Numbered from the stretch's first letter, positions 6,099-13,872 are shown. The stretch is 18,814 nucleotides of DNA from an uncultured Bacteroides sp. (GCA_900544675.1 UQVZ01000054.1:1-18814), one strand, 5' to 3'. The notes: a model not told the origin generated them from the letters alone. Translations and numbers: made by a program.

Positions 6099-8360
6099 TT
6101 ATATAAACTGAGACTCTACAAATTGATCTCTTTCATTAATTCTAAGTCCTAAATCTTCATCATATTTTCTCAATATTATTTTAACATTTTTATTGTATAG
6201 AGCTTCTGTTTCACTTCCATAATAAAAAGTATCAGTATCAACTGAATTATCATATAACAAACTCCATAGACGGCTCTCATTGATTGAAACTAAAAGCCCG
6301 TCAGCTTTAATGAACAATTTCTTGTCCAAATATTCTTGATATCGAGATTTCAAGGAAACAGGTAGAACCTTGATTCCTTGGAATTGTTTATAAAAATCTT
6401 CTTCAGATTTTGGATCATAAACCAATGGAGAAAGACTATGTGCAACAGAATACGACAAAGTTTTATAGGTAGTTTCAAAGTCTTCCAATGCTTTTTTATT
6501 CCAATCCGGATATACAGAATCTACCATCCCTTGCACATCTTTCTCAAAGACCAGACCTTGATTCTTTTCGACAATTTCTGAAAGAACAAATAAGGTTCTT
6601 CGGACAAATTCATCCGGGTAGATAAATTTATCTTTTTCATTCCGTTCTTCAAAAACATGACATAAACAAATACCCTTCTTCCTCTTCCTATTGACACGCC
6701 CAAATCGCTGTATCAACGCATCTATCGGAGCCGGTTCTGTATAAATCGTGTCATAATCTATATCCAAACTGACTTCAATGGCCTGTGTGCCGACCAATAA
6801 ATTCACATTTCCCTGCTGCAATCTCAATTCTTTCTTAGCTCTATCCTCTGCATTGAAAGCTCCATGAAGCAACAGCTTGTTGGAAGCAAACAACCTCACA
6901 TAAATATCCTGGGCCTGTTCGACCGTGTTACATACCACCAATATGGACTTACCTGCATCCAACTCATTCTGTATCTTGTACAAAGAGTCTTGTATCTTAC
7001 CTTTTTCTATACAAACACGATGCCTATTGAACTTATCATAAAGTGCCGTATTTGCCATAATATGTCCATACTGTTTCAGACTTTTTGACAGCATCAACAA
7101 CATAAATGAAGGCAATGTAGCTGTCATAATAAAAACATGGGCATTCATATAACCCACAATGAATTCCAAAAGGACGATTATTTGGGCAAAAGTCCGACTG
7201 TCGTATGCATGGATTTCATCAAAAATAAAATATCCGCCGCACCATTCAGCTATTCCTTTTTCAAAACCCTTCAACCCAAACAAATATTTCAAAAGTTGAA
7301 AAGGAGTAACTATTTTCATAGGAGTTACCAACGATTTAAAATCCTCCAACAATGTTTTGCGGGTTTCAGAAACAGAAGAGTTATCACTCAAGTACATCTT
7401 GTTCTCGATATACTGAAGTAATTTTCCATGCAACATTCCAACATATAGTTCATCTTTGCCAAAACATTTGCTTAATCTTTCATACATAGCATTAATGGAA
7501 GCTGTAAAAGGCAATATATAGAAAATACGCCCATCCCCAAAATCTCCTATCTGCTTTTTAAGCCATAAGATTGCAGTTTCAGTCTTTCCGGAACCTGTCG
7601 GAGAAGACAATATAACATTTCCATTTGAATGATATGCCTGCTGTTGATGTTCATAAAGAGTATGTTCAAACAAAAAAGAGAAATCAGCATCCGATAATCT
7701 GTACAACTTTTTAATGCCTGCCGAAGCCAAATGATCAGCATGTTTCATAAAGCCTATCAACAACAATTTCTCAAAAAAGTCCGGATCGGAAATGGTTGAA
7801 GTGTGTTTATATAATTCCGGAACAGCCTTACAGATATCCATCACATCTGTTTGCTGACACCTAAATCCATATTTATCAAGTATTTTCCATACTTTATTTT
7901 TCCACAGACCGTTTACGCATTCCTGTTCATAAGATAAGCAACCATCTGCTTCCTTGTCGTAAGTATGTTGCACAAAATAACATAAATCTACCGCACTTTT
8001 GTGATGACCACCTACGACGTAAGATATTTTCCGTTTCTCTTCTTGAGATAAGTTAGCTTGATGAACAAAATACAGCGAAAACAATTCATGACGCTGATTA
8101 TACCATTTCCCCTTTCCCTGTACTTTACCATAAAGGATACGTTGAAATTCCACATGGGATTTTCCTGTATCATGAAATATCACACTATCAGACAGTAATT
8201 TCCAGAATACATCACGATTTGTTATCGGTATCTGTGGAAAGCATATCAAAATTTGCTCCACTATATGCAAGCAATCCCTGATATGTTCCTCCAAAGTTGT
8301 TTCAGGTTCCGACTTCGCCAGAACTTGAAACAACTTATTATCCTTAGCAGGTTTTCCCAT
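6099..8360 (-). CDS. cas3: CRISPR-associated helicase-nuclease Cas3 (HD domain plus helicase)
   Basis: I take the ATG at 8360 (753 residues); an in-frame TTG at 8372 would add four residues. The N-terminal HD nuclease has His26 in EHIRDC, the HD pair at 63-64 (FHDTGK), GGHHKS near 117-122, and Asp209 in KHADHLAS. The superfamily 2 helicase follows: Walker A SPTGSGKT (253-260), DEIH (381-384), TATLP (413-417), VGTQAIEVSLDID (523-535) and QRFGRVNR (551-558). All key residues are present, so it should be active. Cas3 is recruited by target-bound Cascade and unwinds and degrades the invading DNA. It overlaps the end of cas5 by 17 bases. Confidence 0.97.
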   Translation of the reverse strand: MGKPAKDNKLFQVLAKSEPETTLEEHIRDCLHIVEQILICFPQIPITNRDVFWKLLSDSVIFHDTGKSHVEFQRILYGKVQGKGKWYNQRHELFSLYFVHQANLSQEEKRKISYVVGGHHKSAVDLCYFVQHTYDKEADGCLSYEQECVNGLWKNKVWKILDKYGFRCQQTDVMDICKAVPELYKHTSTISDPDFFEKLLLIGFMKHADHLASAGIKKLYRLSDADFSFLFEHTLYEHQQQAYHSNGNVILSSPTGSGKTETAILWLKKQIGDFGDGRIFYILPFTASINAMYERLSKCFGKDELYVGMLHGKLLQYIENKMYLSDNSSVSETRKTLLEDFKSLVTPMKIVTPFQLLKYLFGLKGFEKGIAEWCGGYFIFDEIHAYDSRTFAQIIVLLEFIVGYMNAHVFIMTATLPSFMLLMLSKSLKQYGHIMANTALYDKFNRHRVCIEKGKIQDSLYKIQNELDAGKSILVVCNTVEQAQDIYVRLFASNKLLLHGAFNAEDRAKKELRLQQGNVNLLVGTQAIEVSLDIDYDTIYTEPAPIDALIQRFGRVNRKRKKGICLCHVFEERNEKDKFIYPDEFVRRTLFVLSEIVEKNQGLVFEKDVQGMVDSVYPDWNKKALEDFETTYKTLSYSVAHSLSPLVYDPKSEEDFYKQFQGIKVLPVSLKSRYQEYLDKKLFIKADGLLVSINESRLWSLLYDNSVDTDTFYYGSETEALYNKNVKIILRKYDEDLGLRINERDQFVESQFI

Positions 8361-9033
8361 ATCCTTCGTCAAAATTCAGTCTATGAATATAAATATCTAT
8401 CAACTTACCATTTATACTATCCCGAAATGTAGGTATATTTACTTGACGTTCGGCTACATCATACGATATGACAGAATAAGGCTCAGTCCCCCAATTCTGG
8501 CGTGGAATCGTGTTGGAAAAATATTTCGGAAGAGCTTGTATAATTCCTGGCAGACGATAGTCGTTGAAAGGAATCACCTGCCCCTTCACAAAATATGATA
8601 CATCCGAACTGGACAATTCCAGTTCTTTAATTTCTTCCACTGTAGCCAAATCGGAACTGCGTCCCAACAGCAATTGATAATAGGGCTTCCTGAATAAATC
8701 AGCCAAACTGGAATCCAATAAATAGATGTATAGACATACGTCTGACAGAATTTCTCTTCGTACTATATTAGATTTCATCTGATTCTTCGGAATGTTCCGG
8801 CTATCCAATTCAACCTGATAAATGGTTTCTATATCTGAAGCCTTGCCCGCATATTCAAAATAATAACCGATATCAAGCTTATCATAAACCAAATATTTTC
8901 CTGCACATGCATTCAGGATTCCCAATACCGTACTGATAGGAGGAACCGTCAATGTCGGTTGATATCCGGAAATGATATTAGGATACCGGAAACTTGCAGT
9001 CCAGGAAGTCAGCTTTATACGATAAACTTTCAT
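8344..9033 (-). CDS. cas5: Cascade subunit Cas5 (type I-B)
   Basis: This 229-residue RAMP-fold protein has the expected N-terminus, MKVYRIKLTSWTASFRYPN, followed by PTLTVPPISTVLGILNACAG, a typical Cas5 stretch. It fits the Cas5 of the type I-B (Tneap-type) branch by length, position and start. In Cascade it caps the backbone and holds the crRNA 5' handle, here ATTGAAAC. It starts one base after the cas7 stop and its end overlaps cas3. I give the subtype from gene order as much as from sequence. Confidence 0.9.
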   Translation of the reverse strand: MKVYRIKLTSWTASFRYPNIISGYQPTLTVPPISTVLGILNACAGKYLVYDKLDIGYYFEYAGKASDIETIYQVELDSRNIPKNQMKSNIVRREILSDVCLYIYLLDSSLADLFRKPYYQLLLGRSSDLATVEEIKELELSSSDVSYFVKGQVIPFNDYRLPGIIQALPKYFSNTIPRQNWGTEPYSVISYDVAERQVNIPTFRDSINGKLIDIYIHRLNFDEGYGKTC

Positions 9034-9034
9034 A

Positions 9035-10096
9035 TTATTGTTTCATTTGCGCAGCAATCTGCTCACAATATTTATCAATTATTGTATTAACGGGACCATA
9101 AACGACCACATCAGCAAACTGTTGTTGCAGCTCTGTCAATTCATGTTCCATACTATCTAAAAAACCAGACCTTCTTCCGATAAAGACTTTCCCCACAAAA
9201 TTGTCCTTATATTCTGTCAGCACTTCGTGCAAGGCCTTTACATTCAATTTTGCCATCTCATCACGTTCCCCATAACTGGAAGCCACATGCGAAAACGGAT
9301 GATTTCCAGAATTGGTTGTTGCCAATATAATGAATTTAGGCGTAACATCTCCCATATTATTGGTCTGCATAGCACCACCAGTTATATTTTTTAATGCTTT
9401 TATTGTATCCACAGCACGAGATACCCGTTTGTCCAACGGCATCCTTATCAGCTTGTTGCCCGGTACATACCTGTCATCCAATTCTTCACACCCTTCTGCC
9501 AAAGCCTCATCCCTTAACTTTTGAGACAGATTCAGATAACCCGTTTTATTATAATTGGAAAAAGTCCCCACCATATCCAAATCCAAACTGAACATACCTT
9601 TCATTATAGCACTATATTCCTGCTTGGAATATGGAACAGAATCTCCTTCACCACGTGCCATACTTGACCAATTTTCTACCGGTCGAACCGAACAGACAGA
9701 AATCAAAGCAGAATTTTTCAATGGTGAAACACGGGTAACGGTTATGTTGACTTTCTTCTTTTTTCCTTTTTCATCTTCACTGATTTCTGATGCCGCTTTC
9801 ATGTAACCGAACACATCATCATCCGGATATCTTAACGGATCTGCCTGCGTATAAGAGACTTTCTCCTCACGAGTAACCGGAGAAAGTTTCCATCCCATAT
9901 TCTTCTGAAGAGAATCACGCCACCAAAAGCGGACAGCTTGTCCGGACACATAAGGATATGTAAGGCCGTTCTTATATATCACTTTGGTGGCTATTGCATT
10001 GTCAAAATTTGACGTTACGCTTTTCCCTGCATTATTCAATGCGACCACATCTACATCAATCAAACAAAAACCTTGTACTTTTAAATTTTCATTCAT
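9035..10096 (-). CDS. cas7: Cascade backbone subunit Cas7 (Cst2/DevR family)
   Basis: From the ATG at 10096 the protein has 353 residues; an in-frame TTG at 10102 is less likely. The start, QGFCLIDVDVVALNNAGK, and the segment LTYPYVSGQAVRFWWRDSL are hallmarks of the Cst2/DevR branch of Cas7, found in type I-B systems. Several copies line the crRNA spacer in Cascade and flip out every sixth base. The central insertion around EDEKGKKKKVNITVTRVSPLKNSALIS fits the thumb region that contacts the target DNA. It lies between cas8 and cas5 with short gaps. Confidence 0.93.
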   Translation of the reverse strand: MNENLKVQGFCLIDVDVVALNNAGKSVTSNFDNAIATKVIYKNGLTYPYVSGQAVRFWWRDSLQKNMGWKLSPVTREEKVSYTQADPLRYPDDDVFGYMKAASEISEDEKGKKKKVNITVTRVSPLKNSALISVCSVRPVENWSSMARGEGDSVPYSKQEYSAIMKGMFSLDLDMVGTFSNYNKTGYLNLSQKLRDEALAEGCEELDDRYVPGNKLIRMPLDKRVSRAVDTIKALKNITGGAMQTNNMGDVTPKFIILATTNSGNHPFSHVASSYGERDEMAKLNVKALHEVLTEYKDNFVGKVFIGRRSGFLDSMEHELTELQQQFADVVVYGPVNTIIDKYCEQIAAQMKQ

Positions 10097-10116
10097 AATC
10101 AAGTCATATTTAAAGT

Positions 10117-11514
10117 TTATTCAACATCGTCTCCAAAAGCATCATCATCTCCGATTTCCACTTTCAAATGTTTCTCATGCAACCGTTGATAGATGGCTAT
10201 CAACAACACATCACGGACTTCCATCCAAGAACTTGTGTCGGGGAATAAATAATTCACATAATCCTCTACAGAGACCAAAATATCATTTCCAAGCAAATAA
10301 TTCTTTTCGATTACTTTTCTCAGCATGAAACGTCTCAAGGAATATGGATTCTTAACACCATCAAGACCACGGATAATATTCTTCATATCTGTTTCATCGT
10401 ATGCACTCATGATAAAATCTGCTATCTGATAGATTTTTTCTACAGTTTCCCTTTTCATATTACGTATGTTTATTAGATAATTTCTTAACAGATCAAGATT
10501 AAAAGAAAACTTCCTGCTATATTGTAAAATCATGTGCAGAATACTGCCGCCTGACAACAACCTGTCATATACCAGATTTTTCCAATACTTGTAATCCTTT
10601 TCTTCAATGACAACATTCCCCGACTTGCCATCCAAACCCACATAATTATTGGAAGAAGAGTCAAAAAAAATGTTTTTATGATTAACCGACTTATAATAAT
10701 GGCCGACAAAGTCTTTCCATTCAGTTTTATAAAGAGCATTATTACAGATTCTATAAAACAGAAAGACTTGCGAAGGTAAGGTATATATCTGTATTTCCGG
10801 TGAAGCCCCAAAGTTTGAAAAATGATACAAAACGATAGAATCCCCTTTGCAATCATCTCTATAAACTGTACAAACATCATCCAGGAAACGGAATACTGCA
10901 GTGCCGACAGAATGGGATTGGCTCCTTAATATCCCTAATGACTGGTTCTGCCCTACATCAGACAGAATACGGGCACAGCATTTCCTCGCATACAGTTCTG
11001 CCACAACGGCATTGTTACTGCTTATTACGGCAATCTTATCCTGCACGATTTCACTACCCAACGGCAAAAAGTAATATCTGATCAGTGCTTCTTTTGACAA
11101 CATCATTCCGCTTGCAAAAGCATGATGAAAGTTTACAAACTTTCCTGACCCAGATAATACGGTATTATCCCTGCCTCCCGGATATAAGTCAGTATATTGG
11201 CCTGTAATCCTACAATAACCTTTTTGAGAAGGCATTGTTCCATTCAGTATATCCCTGAAATATTTTTCTGTTTCACTCTTTTTCTTTTCTGCATCAAAGG
11301 CCGGTTGGGTAATCTTGGAATTCAAAAAATAGGGATTGATTTTCGCTTCCCATTTGTCTACATAAATTTGAGCAACAAACATAATCAATTCCATTATATC
11401 CTTATCTGGGAATTGAGCCATTAGCTCTTTCAGTGCAAATCCACCTGCATCAACAAACGGATCACCCGTTACACAGAACAAAGCATCTTCATTTATTTTA
11501 TAAGTGTTTTTCAT
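10117..11514 (-). CDS. cas8b: Cascade large subunit Cas8b (Cst1-like)
   Basis: This 465-residue protein, at the large-subunit position, resembles the Cst1 (Cas8b1) branch: CVTGDPFVDAGGFALKEL near the N-terminus, KGYCRITGQYTDL around residue 101, and GKFVNFHHAFASGMMLSKEALIRYYFLPLG after it. The large subunit recognises the PAM and recruits Cas3. Many Cst1 proteins carry two CxxC pairs in this region; here the first keeps only one Cys (CRIT, Cys101) and the second has none, so the zinc site seems lost. The start is well supported: AAAGGAGAG lies a few bases upstream of the ATG, the clearest Shine-Dalgarno in the locus. A -7 box at 11567-11574 gives a leader of about 45 bases. The assignment rests on position and motifs, since Cas8 sequences vary greatly. 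Confidence 0.88.
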   Translation of the reverse strand: MKNTYKINEDALFCVTGDPFVDAGGFALKELMAQFPDKDIMELIMFVAQIYVDKWEAKINPYFLNSKITQPAFDAEKKKSETEKYFRDILNGTMPSQKGYCRITGQYTDLYPGGRDNTVLSGSGKFVNFHHAFASGMMLSKEALIRYYFLPLGSEIVQDKIAVISSNNAVVAELYARKCCARILSDVGQNQSLGILRSQSHSVGTAVFRFLDDVCTVYRDDCKGDSIVLYHFSNFGASPEIQIYTLPSQVFLFYRICNNALYKTEWKDFVGHYYKSVNHKNIFFDSSSNNYVGLDGKSGNVVIEEKDYKYWKNLVYDRLLSGGSILHMILQYSRKFSFNLDLLRNYLINIRNMKRETVEKIYQIADFIMSAYDETDMKNIIRGLDGVKNPYSLRRFMLRKVIEKNYLLGNDILVSVEDYVNYLFPDTSSWMEVRDVLLIAIYQRLHEKHLKVEIGDDDAFGDDVE

Positions 11515-11566
11515 TGACTCTCCTTTCTCAAAGCCTGTTATCTCTACTTAATTTTTATCTATGATG

Positions 11567-11574
11567 CAAATATA
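11567..11574 (-). promoter_or_regulatory. -7 box of the cas8 operon promoter
   Basis: The minus strand reads TATATTTG, an exact TAnnTTTG match. It would drive cas8-cas7-cas5-cas3-cas4-cas1-cas2 from a start near 11560. The 18-base stretch 11566-11583 matches the leader promoter at 17 positions, so operon and array may be controlled together. The -33 region is weak and is overlapped by the pseudo-protospacer of the neighbouring small RNA. Confidence 0.6.
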
Positions 11575-11587
11575 GTAAAAAATTAAT

Positions 11588-11626
11588 CCAATAGTAGTTT
11601 ATAATATATTTTTTCTTTATTTTTTA
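11588..11626 (+). promoter_or_regulatory. predicted Cascade target (pseudo-protospacer) beside the cas8 promoter
   Basis: CCA (11588-11590) followed by ATAGTAGTTTATAATA (11591-11606) matches the start of the pseudo-spacer of the plus-strand small RNA, ATAGTGTTTTAAAATA (11700-11715), at 13 of 16 positions. The mismatches are at 6, 7 and 12; positions 6 and 12 are unpaired in type I crRNAs. Similarity fades beyond base 16, which would allow binding without full interference. CCA is a PAM used by some type I-B systems, but the PAM of this one is unknown to me. The site lies 14 bases upstream of the cas8 -7 box. Confidence 0.5.
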
Positions 11627-11645
11627 ATTGTATATTTCCTACGTA

Positions 11646-11675
11646 TTGTTTTTTACCTATTATTCGCTATCTTTG
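11646..11675 (+). promoter_or_regulatory. plus-strand promoter of the mini-CRISPR RNA
   Basis: TTG (11646-11648, within TATTG) and TATCTTTG (11668-11675) are separated by exactly 19 bases, the spacing of Bacteroides TTTG/TAnnTTTG promoters. It is the best two-part promoter in the window. Transcription should start near 11680. Confidence 0.65.
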
Positions 11676-11699
11676 TCGCAAAGAAAGTGGTTTTGAAAT
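11671..11699 (+). repeat. degenerate CRISPR repeat 1 of the mini-CRISPR
   Basis: This stretch has the same length as the 29-nt repeat and matches it at 16 positions. The matches concentrate at the start (CTTT) and the last 12 bases (TGGTTTTGAAAT against TGGTATTGAAAC). The 3' part is the portion kept in a mature crRNA handle. Confidence 0.55.
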
Positions 11700-11765
11700 A
11701 TAGTGTTTTAAAATACCTAATTGTACCATTCTCCCCAATTATTTAAATTGGGGAGTTCTTTTTTT
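11680..11765 (+). ncRNA. CreA/CreR-like mini-CRISPR RNA between cas6 and cas8
   Basis: A predicted RNA of about 85 nt starts below a good promoter and ends at an intrinsic terminator (11731-11765). No reading frame of note lies inside it. It begins inside a degenerate CRISPR repeat (11671-11699) whose end, TGGTTTTGAAAT, matches the true repeat end TGGTATTGAAAC at 10 of 12 positions, including most of the 8-nt crRNA handle. A pseudo-spacer follows (11700-11740), then ATTTAAATTGG (11741-11751), matching the repeat's first 11 bases at 9 positions. The pseudo-spacer's first bases match a site at the cas8 promoter. CreA and CreR RNAs of type I-B systems use this design to guide Cascade to a promoter for repression rather than cleavage. 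I find no toxin frame under the targeted promoter, so cas self-control (CreR-like) is more likely than a CreTA addiction module. Transcription and function are inferred from sequence alone. Confidence 0.6.
11731..11765 (+). terminator. intrinsic terminator of the mini-CRISPR RNA
   Basis: CTCCCCAATT (11731-11740) pairs fully with AATTGGGGAG (11746-11755) around a 5-base loop, followed by TTCTTTTTTT. The T-run is on the plus strand, so it ends the small RNA and not cas6. The T-run reaches the cas6 stop codon. Confidence 0.85.
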
Positions 11766-12543
11766 ATTCTACTCCCAAACACCCGAAACCTTGGGCATTC
11801 AATGCACCTACACCACCCTCATACATCAATCGGATTAGCTCGACAGGGGCTTCTACTTGCATCTTACACAGAAAGCCGCGCACTCTTGTCTCTTCACGGG
11901 TATCGGCTTTCAACTTGATAACAACCGATTTAGGCTCATTCAATACAGTCAGCTTACATTCGGATAAGGAGTAGGGACAGTCTTTCCCATAGAATAACCG
12001 ATAGCGATCGAACACCCCATTAAACAATAAGAAGGGAGCGCGCGCATCGGCAGGCGACAAATAATCGGTCTTGTTATCCGAACGATGGAATTTCAAGCAA
12101 AGCGGTGACAGGGTAACGAAAGTCATCTTGTCTGAATAGTCAGGTTCCGGCAATGCTTCTATACTGCGGACTACAAACTGCACGGCAGACTTCCTATCGC
12201 CAATCTCGAAAATCTGATCCCGGAATATGCCTTTGATAAAATTCTCCGTACTCTTTTCGGGCAAGAAACCGATTTGCCATTCGACGGTATCCGAAAGTAT
12301 CTGCAGGCGCTCCGACTCGGGATATATCCGCCGTTTCTCAATCTTAAAGCGTGAAAAGGTAAACAGTTTAAATGTTTTTCCATTTTCCAACCGAAATCCA
12401 TTATCGTGTAGCCATGCCGCGTAATTTTCATCGGCTTTCGACAGAAGCCTATAAACAGCTGCCGACTGTTCGTACTGATAGTTGATAGGCAATTTATTCC
12501 CAAATGCCTTTTTGTTGACGTCTAATAATATTCTGAAACGCAT
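11764..12543 (-). CDS. cas6: CRISPR pre-crRNA endoribonuclease Cas6
   Basis: This 259-residue RAMP protein ends in the Cas6 glycine-rich loop, GGVGALNAQGFGCLGV (243-258). WLHDNG near residue 46 supplies a His where many Cas6 enzymes have a catalytic one. Cas6 cuts each repeat to leave the 8-nt 5' handle. The gene lies 118 bases downstream of the housekeeping run and 249 bases before cas8, with the mini-CRISPR RNA convergent to its 3' end. The ATG at 12543 is preceded by GTGAGGT, a weak ribosome site. No minus-strand terminator follows, so read-through into cas8 is possible; such mRNA would be antisense to the small RNA. Confidence 0.92.
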   Translation of the reverse strand: MRFRILLDVNKKAFGNKLPINYQYEQSAAVYRLLSKADENYAAWLHDNGFRLENGKTFKLFTFSRFKIEKRRIYPESERLQILSDTVEWQIGFLPEKSTENFIKGIFRDQIFEIGDRKSAVQFVVRSIEALPEPDYSDKMTFVTLSPLCLKFHRSDNKTDYLSPADARAPFLLFNGVFDRYRLFYGKDCPYSLSECKLTVLNEPKSVVIKLKADTREETRVRGFLCKMQVEAPVELIRLMYEGGVGALNAQGFGCLGVE

Positions 12544-12646
12544 ACCTCACTTTATTTTGATATCCACTAAAACTGATTCATAAAAATAAGAATAATAATC
12601 GAATAAATCAATTCTAAAAGGAAGCAGCAGAGTAGCAAAGAGACAA

Positions 12647-12663
12647 AAGCCAGGGCAAGGCTT
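12647..12663 (-). terminator. weak possible terminator before cas6
   Basis: On the minus strand AAGCC and GGCTT pair around a 7-base loop directly after the stop of the small unknown gene, followed by TTGTCTCTTT. A 5-bp stem is poor, so some read-through from the housekeeping operon into cas6 is likely. I found no clear -7 box for cas6 in the 118-bp gap. Confidence 0.25.
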
Positions 12664-12994
12664 ATAAAAGCACGACACGGGACCGAGGGGTAAAATCCAT
12701 GGCGGAAAGACTGAAGGAAGTAAGCCAATAGGCACGGCAGAGGGAGTGTCCGTCACAGGATGCCGCTTGCCGCTTCAGGCGTCGCATGAAATCAGCGAAA
12801 GGTTCGTCAGGAGTTCTTTCTACCGGAAAAGGAGATAGGAGAATCACGCCGGGAAGCCATTCTGTATGGCTGATTTCTCCCTGCAAAGGATACATCCGGC
12901 TGACATATCCCCTTTCGTCCAACTCGATGACCGAAACCGGCAACCATTCACCGGTTATCACATCGCCTATCCGATGGGTCGCCACACGCCTCAT
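12662..12994 (-). CDS. conserved-looking small protein of unknown function
   Basis: This 110-residue soluble protein starts MRRVATHRIGDVITGEWLPVSVIELDERGYVSRMYPLQGE and has no signal peptide or membrane segment. The alternation of short hydrophobic stretches with turns suggests a small beta-rich domain. I do not recognise a catalytic motif. Its ATG overlaps the stop of the DUF4296-like lipoprotein gene by 4 bases (ATGA), so it is translated from the same mRNA as lspA and is a real gene. I recall similar small proteins at this place next to lspA in other Bacteroides, but cannot name the family. Confidence 0.75.
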   Translation of the reverse strand: MRRVATHRIGDVITGEWLPVSVIELDERGYVSRMYPLQGEISHTEWLPGVILLSPFPVERTPDEPFADFMRRLKRQAASCDGHSLCRAYWLTSFSLSAMDFTPRSRVVLL

Positions 12995-13869
12995 TTGCGG
13001 TTCTCCATTTTCCGCATAGGTTGAATTTCACTACGCTTCACTATGCCTTTAAGTTGCTCCGATTTTAGCGTGTCGATAGCTGGTACCGTATCTTGTTGCG
13101 ACAAAATATCCTCTTCTTCCGTATGATAACGGGTCAGATGAATGTCGTTGACTAGCAAGGACGCGCCTCTCTCTTCTTCTCCCATGAAATAGATAAACCC
13201 GCCGACGCTCTGTATGGCGAATGCCGAATCGGGACGAAGATACAAACGCTGGATGCCCGAACGGGTCACCATACGGGTCAATCCCTGCACGCTGTCGTTG
13301 TCGAAATAGAAATTGAGCGCCATCACGGCTTTAGCCGACTTCGCGCCGGAAGGGATGAAACGAAAATCTGCTTTCAGCTCCATGGCGTCGCGGGGCTTGA
13401 AAGTGGTATCGGTTTTCAAATCGAATGTCACCTTGTTGGTCAACGGGGAGGCGGAAAGCCAATACAGCGGACGGTCTTGCCACACATCGACCGTATCGCC
13501 CGACATCGAAACGTCTATCTGGTTATCCCGTTTCGCCACCAGCTCTTTCATCTGCTTTTCCTCTTTCTCCAGCCGTTCCTGAAGGTTGCGGTAAATCGTC
13601 GCCAGCTCTTCGGCATGACGGGTGTACCATACCATCGACGAGTCGAACTCGGCTTCGGTCACCTGATGTTTCCGGAAGACATAATCCATATAGGCGTCTT
13701 TCTGATACGACTCGTCATACGGCAACGAGGCACTCATCGTAGAAGCCAGGTGATAGTCATACAGCAGGCTCTCCATTGCGTCGGGCTGGATGATGTCATC
13801 GGGAATCTTCTTCCCGCACCCTGCCAGCAACGCCAAAGCAATCCATACGCACAGTCCTTTCTTCTTCAT
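12991..13869 (-). CDS. lipoprotein with DUF4296-like domain
   Basis: This 292-residue protein has a short lipoprotein signal: positive KKK, hydrophobic core, then LLAGC with the lipid-bearing Cys18. Residues about 25-115 (MESLLYDYHLASTMS, then YRKHQVTEAEFDSSMVWYTRHAEELATIYRNLQERLEKE) look like the DUF4296 domain of Bacteroidetes. The remainder is a beta-rich region ending in a charged tail. It would sit at the membrane facing the periplasm. Its gene follows lspA by only 3 bases, fitting because LspA cleaves lipoprotein signals. The function is unknown; the DUF name is from memory of the family's pattern. Confidence 0.8.
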   Translation of the reverse strand: MKKKGLCVWIALALLAGCGKKIPDDIIQPDAMESLLYDYHLASTMSASLPYDESYQKDAYMDYVFRKHQVTEAEFDSSMVWYTRHAEELATIYRNLQERLEKEEKQMKELVAKRDNQIDVSMSGDTVDVWQDRPLYWLSASPLTNKVTFDLKTDTTFKPRDAMELKADFRFIPSGAKSAKAVMALNFYFDNDSVQGLTRMVTRSGIQRLYLRPDSAFAIQSVGGFIYFMGEEERGASLLVNDIHLTRYHTEEEDILSQQDTVPAIDTLKSEQLKGIVKRSEIQPMRKMENRK

Positions 13870-13872
13870 GGC

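Noticed and set aside
8360..8372. TTG start for cas3, and similar TTG starts for cas2 (4567) and cas7 (10102)
   Set aside because: An ATG lies 2-4 codons downstream in each case, and for cas2 it matches the family's usual first residues.
11731..11755. The GC-rich hairpin as a terminator of cas6
   Set aside because: The T-run is on the plus-strand side only; on the minus strand AATGGTAC follows the stem.
11515..11763. A CreT-type toxin frame paired with the mini-CRISPR RNA
   Set aside because: I found no start followed by a usable short frame under the targeted promoter; transcription from it leads straight to the cas8 ribosome site. Autoregulation fits better.
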